A stretch of 64,000 nucleotides of DNA from Cycas panzhihuaensis (GCA_023213395.1 CM041465.1:24993741-25057740), one strand, 5' to 3'; shown: positions 23,335 to 36,625, counted from the first letter of the stretch. The notes: generated by a model from the sequence alone, not told the origin. Numbers and translations: made by a program.

Positions 23335-25651
23335 CTTAGAGGATGTTTATCTCTATGGCAAGCTAAACTAACCAAGTCATTGGGGCTAGCCCACACTACC
23401 AAAGGATCTATCTCTCTACCAAAGTTAGTAGCTCAAGCATTACATCTAGCTTAGGGCCTTTATTCTCATGGGAATCAAAGTCATCTAACCTCTATAGTAA
23501 TAAACCAAATAGGCCCATTAATCAAACTCAACCTTGAGACCAACTTACTAAAAATATTTCCTCATTTAAATCTTTTTTTTTGGTCATGTTTTCAAGTCTA
23601 AAAATACAATCTTCATCTCAAAAATATAATCCCTACTAAAAAAATGCAATCTCCCTTTGAAAACCATAAACTTCATTTGAAAAATACAATCTCATTTTAA
23701 TAGCTATGATCAACTTAATACTAAAAGTGTGGTTGTTCACATTTTTTATAAAGGACATTATAATTTTAAATTAAAGATTACATTCTTCATTTGAGCTCAT
23801 AATTTTTAACCAAAGCTCATAGTTTTGGCTAGAAGTATAATTTATATATATATATATATAACTTTGAAACTCACCAAGTAACACATTTGCCAAGCCATCA
23901 CCTCATTCTAGAACTCTTGCTCCTCTTAATCTGAGAATCTAATGCTTGGATCTCTTAAAAACTCAAAAATATTCTCTAACAAAGCTCTATTTCTAACTCC
24001 CTTGAATCATAAATAAACTTATTTTTTATTTAAAATGGAATATAAACCCTACCCCCCCAATTGACATGCATTTCAAAAAGTTATAATTCATTATCAAGCA
24101 CTTCTAACTAAGTTTTTAATGATTGTTGGTTGATACCTATAGTAAACATACCTCCTGCTAAGCTTTCTAAATCTTCCACTTATCATTATAACCTCTCACT
24201 CATCCTTAAGAAGGCCCCTATTTTTCCCTAAAAGTGACCTTCCCAAAACACAACCTTGTTTATAGTCGATAAGATCTGTTTTCTCCTAATATTATATTTT
24301 TCATGACCTAAGTAGCCTATTTAGACTAGATTGTATTACTTCCCTTTGAAGTCTCATAGTCTCATATGAGAGATATAAAGGGGTCACTAAAGAGCTAAAA
24401 CTATTGTGGGTCTAAACATCTTTGAAAGTTAACCACTAATAATAAAAAAGTATAGTGGGTACATCCCTATACATAAGTCCTTTTTATTTCATTAGATAAA
24501 TAAAAAATCTAAAAAAAGTTAAAAAAAAATTCTTTCTAAGAAGTTGGTCTAGATAAATAGGTAGGAGTATATCAAGCCAACATAATTAGCCTTAATCATT
24601 CTACTTATATGCATATCTTTTAATCATCTCCATCCTCATTCACATCAAAACAACTTAATACACATCCTAGGTAGCCCAAGTTCTTGGATAGCTTGGTGTT
24701 AGCAAGGTTAGTAATGTTCACCATCCAGCTTCAACCCATTTGTGGAGATTTCATTGCTAAGGGGATAAATGATTCAATTAATTACACCCTCTTCTAATAT
24801 TAACCATATCTTATATCTCATTATTTATTATTAGGGTTTGACTATTTAATCGCATGATAGTTTAGTAACTACTTGGCATCATGGATAAATGAATTCATAT
24901 TGATTGTACATTTTCTTAACTTCTACTACTAATGATGTAAAGCTCATAAAAGTGTCTATTAATTTTAGCTTACTCCAATCTCCTTTAAAAGTTTGATTGA
25001 TTTTTATTATGCATCCTTTCTCAATTTGATGTGTTGTTTTTCTCCTAAGGATTCATCTTTATACCTTAACTAGCCCTTTATCACTTTAACACATCACTAT
25101 GTGACATATTTTCTTTTAATATTTATGAGTTTTTTTATGAAAATCAAAATTTTTTGCTCACCTTTCATTGGTCTTATTTTTAAATGAAGGTCATACTTTT
25201 AGTATTACCCAAAAATATAACCTTGTTCATAGAATGTGACCTTAATATAACTAAACATATGAGCTCATAATTTCATTTTTAGTCTATTTTTTATCATGGT
25301 TTTCATAGGTTGATCACAATTTTTACTTTTGGTTGTATTTTTTATTTTTCCATGTAGAAAGAAATAATAATAACAAGCCATTATTTTCCCACCATATGGA
25401 TATTAGATCATAGAAAACCATAGCTTTGCTCCCCTACTATTTTGGCCCTCCTCACTCCACATTTTCTTTATAAAAACTCATCATTTTTCTTATGGAAAGA
25501 GGAGGAGATCATCTCATGCAATGAAGTGCTACCAGTTTTTTGGCTCACACTTGTGGCTCTCTCTTAGATCATGTGGAGACTTATTTGAAGCTAAATTTGA
25601 AGCCTTTGCTAGAGCAAATAGAGTCTTGAAGCTAAATCAACTTCTCTTCAC
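23335..25651. other. No gene seen; AT-rich DNA
   Basis: Continues the sequence interrupted by C2. No domain on either strand. It contains the 20-bp tandem repeat noted separately and a short TA run at about 23847-23861. Related phrases about TTCATTTGAGCTCATAATTT recur near 23785 and 25258, suggesting an old low-complexity repeat. Confidence 0.4.
23601..23700. repeat. Five tandem units of exactly 20 bp
   Basis: Units begin at 23601, 23621, 23641, 23661 and 23681. The approximate consensus is AAAATACAATCTTCATTTGA. Each unit differs from the consensus at several positions, so this is an old minisatellite. Confidence 0.75.
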
Positions 25652-26013
25652 TAAAGGATGTGCAAGGTGCAGAGCAGGACCATTAACTTAGCGAGTGAAT
25701 TATATCTCAACTTGAGTTAATATCTCTGATTGATTCAAAGGTAGTGTTAAAAAACACCAGAGAGGTATCCCCACCCCTTTTATAAGTGAATTTGGGGAGA
25801 CAACAAGTGCCTCAACCTGACCTATCAAAATTCAAATTAGTATTAAAAAATAATAAGCAATAAATAAGCACATACCTTAATAGTGATCTGTCATCTTCTT
25901 GGGTGGCTTGTGGCAGCTATTATGTGGCTCAAGGTGTCCTAGGGAGCCCAAAAGATGGCTTTGAGGGGCCCTAAGTACATATTAGCAAAAGTACATTGGG
26001 TATTATCCCAACA
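25652..26013 (-). repeat. C3 3' LTR (362 bp)
   Basis: On the minus strand it starts TGTTGGGATAATACCC and ends CATCCTTTA (terminal CA changed to TA). A related LTR in the opposite orientation lies at 31496-31856; both share the start, CTCAAAGCC, ACTATTAAGGTATG, GTCAGGTTGAGGCACTTG and the CTGCTCT end region. Confidence 0.85.
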
Positions 26014-26022
26014 TTCTCCCCT
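26014..26022 (-). other. C3 polypurine tract
   Basis: AGGGGAGAA on the minus strand directly precedes the LTR start TGTTGGG. Confidence 0.85.
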
Positions 26023-26029
26023 ATAATAC

Positions 26030-26500
26030 CTAATATGAATAACTCCCAAATTGCCTTTAAATTTCTAGAATTTAACTTTATCCAATGCTTTTATGAAGAT
26101 ATCTGCTACTTAGTCTTTAGTGCTATAAGAGGCTAATTTAATCTCTTCTACTTGCACTAGTTCTTGAATGAAGTGATGTTGAGTTTCAATGTGTTTTGTT
26201 CTACCATGAAAAATAGGATTCTTTACCATATGAATAGTGTTATGATTGTCACACCAAATTCTTGTGGGACCTTTTTGTTTTAGCCAAAAATCTTGTAGTA
26301 GTCTTTTCAACTAAACTGATTCACATGCATCTACAACCACTGCTTTATACTCTACCACAATTATAGATAGGGAAATTGTGTTCTATTTCTTAGTACTCCA
26401 TGCTATAGCTACTGATCCCATACTAAACATATAACCTGTTGTTGATTTCCTATTATCAATGTCTCTTTCCCAATATGAGTCTGTATAACTTATCAACTAA
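26030..26500 (-). pseudogene. pol: C3 RNase H
   Basis: Minus-strand reading gives RKSTTGYMFSMGSVAIAWST near 26430, then VEYKAVVVDACES, LLQDFWLKQKGPTRIWCDNH, NPIFHGRTKHIETQHHFIQE and DIFIKALDKVKF. These match the copia RNase H blocks GYxFxLGxxxIxWxSKKQ, AEYxAxxxAxxE, CDNxSAIxLxxNPxxHxRTKHI and ADIFTKxL. Stops break the N-terminal part. An open stretch covers 26110-26310. The enzyme would degrade RNA in the hybrid. Confidence 0.88.
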
Positions 26501-26639
26501 AATTTTGATGAAGCTTTATAGTATAACCCATATTCTAAAGTTCCTTTGAGATAATGAAGAATTCTTTTTCTTGCTTTAAAATGCATGATCTTTAGATCTT
26601 GCATAAATCTAGACATAATACTAACTAAGTGTGTTATAT

Positions 26640-27560
26640 TAGGTTGAGTGGATGTCAAATATATCAATGTGTCAATTAGTTATTTATAGAGTGTAGGGTC
26701 AATTGATGTAGAATCATCTGACTTAGAGAGGTTGATTCTAGTTCTACTGGAAGGTTTATAGTCAATCATGTTGAATTTTTATAATAGATCAAGGGTATAT
26801 TTTCTTTAAGAGATGAAAATTCCCTTCTTATCTTGCCATACTTTTAACCCTAGAAAGTAGTGCATTAGCCCCAAATCTGTCATCTTAAATACTTTATACA
26901 TATCATCCTTAAAGTATCACAATAAGTGAGAGTCATTTTTAGTATACACAAGATCATCCACATAAAGTCCTACTATTAGAATTGAGTCTCCCTTGATTTG
27001 AATGTAAAGAGTAGGATCTACTTGAGATCTTTCAAAACCTTGATCGCTAAAGTATTTGTGTATGTAGGAATACCAAGCCCTGGGTGCTTGTTTTAATCCA
27101 TAGGGTGTCTTTTTAAGTTTATACACTTTGTTTTCTACCCACTTGACTTCAAAACAAAGGGGTTGAGTGACATAAATATCCTCTTCAATATAGCCATTGA
27201 GGAAGACACTTTTAACATCTATTTGGTATACTTTTCAACCCATTTGGGTGGTTAAGATCATCATCATTCTAATTAGTTCCATTTGAGCAATAGGGGTAAA
27301 CATTTCATTGTAGTCAATGCCTTCTTTTTGGGTATAACCCTTAGCAACTAATCTAGCCTTGTATTTATTAATAGATCTATCTGAATGAAACTTGGTTTTG
27401 TAGATCCATTTAATGCCAATAACTTTTTTATTTGGAGGTAAGTTGTAAGTTGACTAACTTCCAGGTGTCATTTTTAACAATAAAATGGTATTCATCTTCC
27501 ATTTTCTTTCACCAAGATGCATGTTTATTAGCCTCATCAAAAGTTTGAGGCTCATGAGAT
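26640..27560 (-). pseudogene. pol: C3 reverse transcriptase
   Basis: The open minus-strand stretch 26917-27126 reads YKLKKTPYGLKQAPRAWYSY and later ILIVGLYVDDLVYTKND with the catalytic YVDD at about 26945-26960. Upstream, around 27160-27560, broken blocks correspond to the RT entry (KWVYK-like) and the D-V-K-S-x-F-L-N-G block at about 27190-27215. Leftwards to 26640 follow blocks resembling DLGxMHYFLG and the LIxSLIYLTxTRPDI region. There are many stops outside the open part. Confidence 0.88.
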
Positions 27561-27789
27561 TCTAATACTTTGCTCATAAGGGTAAAATTAACCCTATGTG
27601 AGCATGTGGATCTATAAGTGTTATATAATATATTGCCTAAGTCATGATTCCATTGAACCTATTTTAGAAGATTTTGTGGTGGAGGTTGAGAGTAAGTTCC
27701 CGCCCTACTAGGTTCATTGATGACTCTTCTAGAGTCAAATGTAGGAGGCACATACTTGGATTTAGATGATTTATCAAACTTGATTACAA

Positions 27790-28450
27790 CTTCCTTATTC
27801 TTTTATTGAATATCTTAATAATAGGCATCCTCCTAGAATTTAACATCTCTACTTAACATGAACCTTTTTGACTTAGGGTCATAAACTTTGTATGATTTGG
27901 AGGTTTTACTATAGCCAAGGAATATACATTTGATGATATGATCATCTAACTTAGATCTCCTTTGATCAGGAACATGGGCATATTCTAGGCATTTAAAGAC
28001 TCTAAGGTGATGTATGCTTGGTTTGTAGCCAGTCCAAGCTTCTTTAAGAGTTTTCCACCTAAGGGATTTGGTGGAGCATCCGTTGAGTAGATAGACAACT
28101 GTATGTATCGCTTCAGCCCAAAATTCATGTCCCAAATTCTTGTCCTTTAACATGCACCTAGCCATTTTGACTATTATACGATTCTTTCTTTTTGCTACAC
28201 CACTTTGCTGTGGGGTGTATGGATTAGTGAGTTGTCTTCTAATTCCATGATGAACACAATAATCTTTGAATTCATTGAAGATAAATTATCCCCCATTATA
28301 TGATCTTAGGGATAGTAACTTGTATCTAGTTTTTCACTGTTTTGAAGTCAATAAAGTGGTGAAATGTGTTTGATTTGAATTTGAGGAAGAATACCCATAT
28401 CTTCCTTATGAAATCATCAATGAATATGATGAAGTAGCGAGCTCCTGTTA
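27790..28450 (-). pseudogene. pol: C3 integrase
   Basis: The open minus-strand stretch 27833-28165 starts MARCMLKDKNLGHEFWAEAI and continues HTVVYLLNGCSTKSL, KPSIHHLRVFKCLEYAHVPD, CIFLGYSKTSKSYKVYDPKS and KRFMLSRDVKF, the classic second half of copia integrase. Just before it, at about 28165-28200, GVAKRKNRIIVKM stands where the catalytic Glu block (xAERKNRTI) belongs, with Glu replaced by Lys. The first half of the core (about 28200-28450) is broken by stops. Confidence 0.88.
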
Positions 28451-28462
28451 ATGAGGGTATAT

Positions 28463-29110
28463 TCATTGAACCACATATATCTGTATACATGAGTTGAAGT
28501 GGACCCGATGCTCGATGACTGAAGTCTGAAAACTTTCCCTATGTTGTTTACCAATAAGGCATCCTTCACATAGGTTTTTATCCACTTCAATATATGTCAA
28601 TCCATTTACCATATCTATTCTTTTTATAAAGGTCAAACTATTATAGTTAAGATGGTCAAATCTCCTATGCCACAATTCACTATCCACTTTAACTATAGCT
28701 TTGAGGGTATAGGTATTTGAAGGAGTAAGAATAAGTTTGAATAATCTATCTCTAGTCATCTTTCCTTTTACTACTATAGCTTTATTTCTTCTTTTATCCT
28801 TGATTACACACTTGCCATTGTCAAATATAACATTTTAGCCTTATCCCATTATATTCCCTACAGATAATAATTTTTTTTTTAAAGCTCAGATATACAAGAC
28901 ATCATCAAGATATCTATATTCTCTTACATATATCATGAGGACTATATTACCTCCACCAACTGATTCGTAGGACATATCATCATTAAACATTATTGATCTC
29001 TTCTTACTTTTATCTAAGGTTTGAAATATGTGTTCCTTATGAGTCATATAGGTTGAACAACTCGAGTCAATATACTAACTGTCATCCTCTTCTTCCTTGG
29101 CAGTGAAACT
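28463..29110 (-). pseudogene. pol: C3 protease and gag-pre-integrase
   Basis: At about 29035-29085 the minus strand reads YIDSSCSTYMTHKEH, the copia protease block with DSG changed to DSS. From 28759 to 28520 an open stretch reads MTRDRLFKLILTPS, LWHRRFDHLNYNSLTFIKR and NLCEGCLIGKQHRESF, a complete gag-pre-integrase zinc domain (H-x-R-x-H-L and C-x2-C-x-I-G-K-x-H). This is the best-preserved such domain in the window. Confidence 0.85.
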
Positions 29111-29179
29111 GGATAAAAATAGTCAATTATTGTCTTTTGATTCTATTGTGGTATAGGTACTCCCTTTGGTGGGTGGTCT

Positions 29180-30247
29180 ATATTTAGAAAAAAACTTATC
29201 TTCTAAATGACCACTTCTATGATAATATGAATAATATAAAGGATCTCTCCTTTCATAGCTCAAACTTCTGCTTCTTGGATGAGATCTATTAATGTTGGAA
29301 GGTCTCCCTCTTTTCTCATAATATGAGGGTGAATTTTCCCTTTATCTGTTATCATAATAGTCCTGATTCAACCTTGAGGATTGAACATTCCCTTGATAAT
29401 TGGGGCAACATATGTGTCCCTTAGATTGTTTTCCTTGGTTTGGATACCTAGGAGGGTTTATATTTTGTTGATTTCCTCCTTGTCTCCTTTGATATAGGGC
29501 TTGGTACTTAGGAGGGTCTTGTCTTACATCTCTTCTAGCGTTTCTATCCCTTCCCTTAGGAGGTGATTCCCTAGATCTTGAAGTTCTTACTTAAGAGTAT
29601 GATTGAATTCTAGCCTTAGTGGTAAAGGCATGCTCAAGTGATTCATTAGCATTCTGTTATTCTTTAACTGACATTAGTATAGTACTTAGTTGCTCTACCT
29701 TTAGCGTACTTAGGTCCTTTAACTCCCCTATACTTATTGCAACTATTTCAAATCTTCTAACAATAGTAACACATCTTAATATTCTTTTAACCACCTTTTG
29801 TTTTATCAAAGTGTCCCCAAGGGACTTCATTTGGTTGATTATATCCTGAACTTTGGTCATAAACTTGGTTACTGATTCTGTGGGCACCATTCACAAATTC
29901 TCAAATTTACTTCTAATGTTTTGGAGCTTAGATGAAGCAACTCCTTCATAGATTAGCTAGAGTGTGTCCCATGCTTCTTTTTATTTGGTTAATTCGCTAA
30001 TATGAGGAAAAACATGGTCCTCTAATATACAAAATATGAGTGCAAGAGCTTTATTGTCCTTTTTAACATTTTCCTTATAAGTGATATTTTCTACATCAAT
30101 TGCATTCTATCCTAACTCACTATATCATATTTTCATAATCTCCCACATATCATTAGCAACGAGGATGGGTCTCATCCTCTTACTCCAATTTAAAATGTTA
30201 TTTTTATCAAATTTAGGAATTATCATGTTTTTAAAACTAGAGGCCAT
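29180..30247 (-). pseudogene. gag: C3 gag
   Basis: The minus-strand ATG near 30247 begins MASSFKNMIIPKFDKNNILN, a good copia Gag N-terminus. The UBN2-like middle includes EAWDTL and the open stretch 29657-29890 (FMTKVQDIINQMKSLGDTLI). A basic, Arg/Pro-rich linker (SRSRESPPKGRDRNARRDVR) follows and then a damaged zinc knuckle, with KGHICCPN at about 29400-29425 but its first Cys pair missing. It would form the particle and bind RNA. Several stops make it non-functional. The start is chosen because nothing collinear precedes it. Confidence 0.82.
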
Positions 30248-30644
30248 TTTCAGCTAAGGTTTTAAAAATGTGGTAAATGAGATGAGGTTTATAAATGTTT
30301 GAATTTAAAATTTGACCCAAGTGATAATATTCAAGGTTTTACCTAAAATTTTCAAAGTAAACTAGTCCCTAATAAGGCTTATAGGATCTAAGTTTAATGG
30401 TCTCTAAGGGAAACCTTTAGTTGCTATTTTATCTAGTGGTGCCTACCCACAAGTGGTAAAACAGGGACCCAATATATTGGCATGTGAGTTTAAGGATCAA
30501 TATACCTTAGTATGTGGGCTGCTATAAAGGTTTTTTCACCCCCTTGAGTTGTGGATCCACCTACGTTAGACTTATGCCTAGCGATATATCTAGCGATGAA
30601 GGTTATATAAACTAAGACACTCACCCTCTCTAGGTCTAGCCTTG

Positions 30645-30658
30645 GTCTCTAAATACCA
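30645..30658 (-). other. C3 primer-binding-site-like sequence (degraded)
   Basis: The minus strand reads TGGTATTTAGAGAC, a partial match to TGGTATCAGAGC, at the expected side of gag and about 400 bp upstream of its ATG. Confidence 0.4.
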
Positions 30659-31495
30659 ATAAGGATAGGTTTTCCATCTCATCTTGTCATCTAATATACC
30701 TTATAGCTAATGGATTTCGTCATCCAATATGAGTATGCTAGTTAGCATGTATGTGGTGGTAACTTTAGTGGGGTCCTAACAGTTCTCCTTGTAAGGCTGG
30801 AAAAATAGTGTAATTGATTCGAGAGTTATCTTTTTTAATATGAGAATATATTAATTAAAATTATAGTCTTGCTTAGGTTTCGTAAAGTTCCTTTTATGCA
30901 AGAAATAAAGTAACTAAAAAAATAAATCCACTAAGCAAGATAAATATAAAGATAAACTTTTATGAAATAGAAATATGCTTCAAACTTTCAAACAAGTATG
31001 CTATAAACTTTCTTCAAATCTCACTAAAGCAAGTAAATGAAGTAATGAAACTTTTCTTCTTCAAGTAAGCCAAAGAATACAAAGATAACATGCAAACTAG
31101 TTCTTCCAATTTAATATGTTTGTAGAAAGAAACAAGAACCTATATGATCCTTTAATTCTTTTAAAAAGGAAAACTAAACTTTATAGCTTTAAATAATTTT
31201 GAGATAAATAAACAATGGTATTTTAGAACAAACTTAGTAGCTTTCAAATAAAATAAGGAACTAAAATCTTGAATGAAAATGAAATGACTTCTTTGCCAAA
31301 GTATGCAAGACAATGAGAATGTTTAATTATCCCTTTAAAGAGTAAAATAACTATATGAAAACTTGAAATTCTTAAGTAGAATCTTTGCTCAAAGTGATAA
31401 AAAATACTAGAAAGTTGTATGTATTCAATGAATGATGTAAGAAATAAATGATTTAATACAGATTATACCCGTTTGATGAATTTGCACCACTTAGG
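30659..31495. other. No gene seen; stretch where the C3 5' LTR would be expected
   Basis: AT-rich sequence without domains. It does not resemble the C3 3' LTR in either orientation, and no second copy was found in the window. Confidence 0.4.
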
Positions 31496-31856
31496 TGTTG
31501 GGATAACCCCTAATGTACTTATGGAGTTGTGCATCTATGGTCCCTCAAAGCCACCTTTAGGGCTCCTTAAGGCACCTAGAGTCGTATATCAGCTGCTTAA
31601 AGCCACCATATATTAACATATTACTATTAAGGTATGCGCTTTCTTTATTAAGTTTATTTTTTAATATTAATTTGAATTATTTTGGATTATGTGCAAGTCA
31701 GGTTGAGGCACTTGCTGCCTTCTTAAATAATCTATAAATGGGATGGGAATACCTCCCTAGTATTTTTTTAACACCACCAACTATTTGTTGGATAATGTTA
31801 ACTTAAGAAACCATATACTTACCATTGTAAAGTTCTGCTCTACATCTTGTCCTTCA
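31496..31856 (+). repeat. LTR of the C3 family type, opposite orientation (361 bp)
   Basis: Begins TGTTGGGATAACCCC and ends TTGTCCTTCA. It is collinear with the reverse complement of 25652-26013. Not preceded by a polypurine tract and followed by a PBS-like string, so it reads as a 5' LTR of a plus-strand element. The five-base flanks (TTAGG and TTTCA) do not match, so it is not a simple solo LTR. Confidence 0.8.
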
Positions 31857-32380
31857 TTTCATATTAGAGTATATGGTTCATCAATGGAAAAAGCTTATAT
31901 TATATTTTGTTGATTATTTTCTTATATACTAAAGTTTACATTAAGGTTTATATTGAATATTTAATATTTGATCATGAGTAGCCTCCATTTGGTGCATGTA
32001 TGCTCCATTAGAAGATTCCATTCCTGTTTTTGTGTAGCAAAGCTAGTATTGTATAAGATATTGAAGATACAACAAGAAATTTCAAATTGTTTCATTGTTT
32101 ATCAAAGTTTTTTAGTTCATTTTTGGGTCACAAGAGTAACCTAAACTTCAAAGTAGTCTAGCTCCTAAACCCATGCTCAAAACCCTATCAAGTGACTACT
32201 TGTTTTGATCGTAGTCAAGTTATCTTCACAATGAAGGAAACTCTTCATTATTTCATACACTAGAAGTGGAGATATCCTCCTTAGGCCACCAAGTACTACC
32301 TAGTTCTTTTGATATCAAATTGGTGTAACTACCATTTGAACTAAGTAGTTATCATTAATATTAGTCTAATTATCACCATC
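31857..32380 (+). other. Leader remnant following the 31496 LTR
   Basis: CATATTAGAG at 31860-31869 looks like a decayed tRNA-Met primer site. Further on, near 32185, AAACCCTATCAAGTGACTA matches a leader motif of C2 (near 19133). No coding domain. The element appears to end where C4 begins, near 32390. Confidence 0.45.
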
Positions 32381-32389
32381 TTTACTACT

Positions 32390-34330
32390 TAAGAAAATAT
32401 CTCTTGGTCATCAATCCCTTTTATTTGCTTGAATCCTTTAGTTATCAATATAGCATTATGTTTATTGACTATGCTATCTAATTTAAATTTAGTTTTATAA
32501 AACCATTTATAACTAATTACCTACTTGCCTACTAGTAAATCAACTAAATCCCAAGTTTTATTTTGCTCAATGATATAGATTTTAGCATCCATGGCTATCC
32601 TTTACTTTTATTACTAGTTGGGCTTCTCAAAACTTAAAGGATTATTAACATTTAATACATTTACCATCAAAGTAAAATTAACCTTATTAAGTCTCATCCT
32701 CCACTTCCATTTACTTTTCACCTTAGGTAACTAAGCTTCAACCATGGTTTTTAAATACCATTTAAGAATTTTACTAAGTGGAATGACCTTAGGTTACATC
32801 TTTAGCTATATCTCTTAAGCATCTTCACACTCTTCCTCTTTAATTTATTTCTCCTTTTCGACTTAGTCTTAAGCTCAATAAATCATTATCTCAAAGAACT
32901 AGATTCATGTTGTTCCTTAATCTACTTTCCTTTTTCTTATCATGTCTTCAAAGTGTTTAGGTCCTTATCTTGATCTAAAACTTGCTTCTTTACCTCTTTA
33001 AAGATAATATCCCAAGTTGTGTGTGCTATTTTAGATGTCATTTCATATACACAATACACTTTATTTTCTTTATTGTATCCCATGATAATGCACTTAGAAC
33101 TCTTATCATCAAACTTTAGTTATTTTTCTTTGGTAACATATATATACATCATGATTTTAAAGATTTTGAGATGGATAACTATATATTTACATCATGACCA
33201 TACTTATTCAACTATTTTATTCCTTACAACTTTAGTCACACTTCTATTCATTAGGTGCATTATTATATAAATAACTTTTGCCCAAAAGATGTATAAGAGG
33301 TTCTTTGCCTTTATCATTGACTTAGTTTTATCAAGCAATGTTCTATAAATCCTTTTAGTTATTTCATTTTATTGAAGAGTATATATAGTCATCAATTACT
33401 TCTTTATTCCATAATCCTTGTAAAATTGGATAAAGGTATTGGAGGTGTATTCTCCCCTATTATCTAATCATGTTATCTTTATTCTTTATTTGCTTTTATT
33501 TTCCACTTTTACTTTGAACTCTTTAAATATGTTAAATGCCTGAGACTTATCCTTCAAAGTATAAACCTATACCTTCATCAAAAATTCATCAATGAAGGTC
33601 AAGAAATATATTGCATCTCTGCATGAAGTGGTTAGCATAGAACCATATATGTCAGAGTGGATTAGGCTCTTTTTAATTGCCCTCTAAGCCTTACCTTTAG
33701 GAAACTTTCCCCTATGCTACTTTCTAGAAATGTAGGATTCATAAGTACCCTTTTCTACCTTAAACTTTAAGAGACAATACAATATATTTAGTTTATTCAT
33801 TAATTAAAGTCCAAGAAAGTGTAAGTGCTTCAATATTTCATGCCATAACTAAATTTTATTTGATATGTTCATAGTCAAATATTCTCTTTGGTTTATAAAC
33901 TTACTTAAGAGCCTATAAAGAGAATTGTCTTTTGCACCTTTTGTAATCATTTTCCCATCATAATCATTAATGATATCTCTTACATATTTAAAGAGAACAC
34001 TCATCCCATTATTTTCTATTTGGCTAATAGAGATCAAGTTCATTTTAAAACCTACAACATATAAAATATTCTTCATATGATAATCATTGAAATCAAGAGT
34101 AATGACAAGGACCTCCTATATGCCCTTCATAGTTAGCACTTTATTATCCCCCAAGACTAATATATATTTAATGGCTTCCCACATGTGCTTAAACCGTTCA
34201 AGCCTTCCTATCATATGCCTAGAATCACCTAAGTTGATGTACCAAATATTGTTGTACCTCTTTTCATTTATTGTCATATTCCACTGATTAGCCCTATGTT
34301 ATTGATAAACTCATAATAAACTACAATCTC
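32390..34330 (-). mobile_element. pol: C4: Ty1/copia fragment (protease to start of RT)
   Basis: Minus-strand order from right to left. At about 34235-34280 NNIWYINLGDSRHMIG, a copia protease block with DSG changed to NLG. At 33849-34076 an open gag-pre-integrase start, LYVVGFKMNLISISQIENNG and NSLYRLLSKF. At about 33590-33660 SDIYGSMLTTSCRDAIYFLT, integrase core start. At about 33425-33475 DNRGEYTSNTFIQFYKDYGI, second catalytic Asp. At about 33090-33130 a CIIMGYNKENKVYCVYE tail. At about 32460-32590 TWDLVDLLVGKQVISYKWFY, the RT entry. No gag, no LTR and no rest of RT were found, so this is a piece truncated at both sides. Confidence 0.82.
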
Positions 34331-35864
34331 TTCTAATGTAACCTAGATAATTGTAGTTATGAAATATTATTGTAGGAAGTTTATCTAAGTAGGAAAAAAA
34401 TATATTTTCCACCTATTTTAATATAAAATGCAACAAAATAAATATAACCGCAAGAAAATTGTGGGTATTAAATAACTCTTAGATAGTATATACACTTTTT
34501 ATTATAAAATATTCACTATAGGGTCTTTAGTTACTTCACAAAGTTCTAACAAAACATACAAAATCATTGGTCACCATATAGAGAGCTAGAATTATTTCAT
34601 ATCATCATGCTAATATAAAATAACATAAAAAATCACTATAGAAAAGTGTCTTTTATTTTGTCAATAAGCTCCTTTGTGAGAAAAAAAATGGACAAGCATT
34701 TTTTTTCCCAATGTGATCGAAGGCTTATAACTAAGGGGCTAATAAAAACCCAAAACAAATTAAAAATAATTTAATACATATTAATATTAGGGAAAAAACA
34801 TTATCATGAGTTTCTCAATGGTGAATTTATCTATATCTTATGCACCTATTTTGACAAATCAATTTAAATATACTTGTATGACTATCTAGTCAATTTGATT
34901 CATATGGAAATCATTTACAGTCCTAATTCTACTTAAGGACTTTATGATTTCATGTTAGGTGAGTCTATTAATTGACATTTTGGTCCAAGCTCTATAGATC
35001 TACTTTTGAGTATTAGGTATGATATGCAATGGCAATGATCTCAAAAGATGTCTCTAGTGAACTATGGTGCTCTATGTGCTTCACCATATATAAAGTTTCT
35101 CTTGTAGTAAAGCACTGGTTGTTTCTATGAATAAAAGACTTGTTTACCTAAAAGGATTAGACTAATATATAAGGGAAGGATTTGACTAGTTTTCATATGT
35201 CTAAATACTATTCACTCCCCTAAATCCATCCATTAATAACATAAACCCTTCTAATCTAATTTCAAAGAAATGTTACCTACTTATTTCTTCTCTCCCTAAA
35301 TATTATTTGATGATGGGTTATTTTCTTGATGTTTATTGTACATATTTGGGATTTGTTAAGCACTATAATATTTTCATGTTAAACAATCTCTAGTTTAATT
35401 GAATTCTAACTATTATGGTATCTACCACCTCTTAATTCTTTATAAATTTCTAATGCCTCTTTCCTTTAAGATATGATCCAAATCAATTATGAAATAGTTG
35501 CAATAATAACCACCTCTTAACTTCTTATGAAAGTTTTCCTTAACATCTCAATGGCATTCATTGACTCTACCCTAACTACTCTACAATTATACAACCAATG
35601 TACTACCATTATTTGTCTAAAATGATCTCTTTATACTTTAAAGGAATGAGTTTGGGAAATTCCTACCTTTCACCTATCTATGAGTGGATTGAGAAATCTC
35701 CTTTTAATGTTTATATGGAACGGGATTGTGATATCACACTAACTAATTCTCTTACCATTAATATAGCATGGGGAACTTATACGAATTGGTCACATACATG
35801 AATGATTGGGCCATAAAAGTATGAAGAATCATTCCTAATCAAACACAACTTGAATCGAACCCCA

Positions 35865-35866
<2 letters not shown>
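34331..35866. other. No gene seen; AT-rich DNA
   Basis: No domain on either strand. The stretch lies between fragment C4 and the TA microsatellite. A GGTTCGATTC string on the minus strand near 35853 is isolated and is not part of a tRNA. Confidence 0.4.
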
Positions 35867-36623
<757 letters not shown>

Positions 36624-36625
36624 TA

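Larger units (their letters stand above)
25652..30658 (-). mobile_element. C3: Ty1/copia retrotransposon with 3' LTR, 5' LTR not recognised
   Basis: On the minus strand from 30247 leftwards: gag with zinc knuckle, protease, gag-pre-integrase, integrase, RT, RNase H, polypurine tract and a 362-bp 3' LTR. A degraded primer-site complement lies at about 30645-30658. Nothing resembling the LTR follows it on the right, so the 5' LTR has been lost or replaced. Frames are moderately preserved: several domains are open for 60-110 codons. Confidence 0.88.

Noticed and set aside
23601-23700. CRISPR-like array
   Set aside because: Units are contiguous with no spacers, in a plant context; it is a minisatellite.
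35845-35866. B-box-like GGTTCGATTC on the minus strand, possible tRNA
   Set aside because: The sequence upstream on that strand is the TA tract; no A box, stems or anticodon loop can be built.
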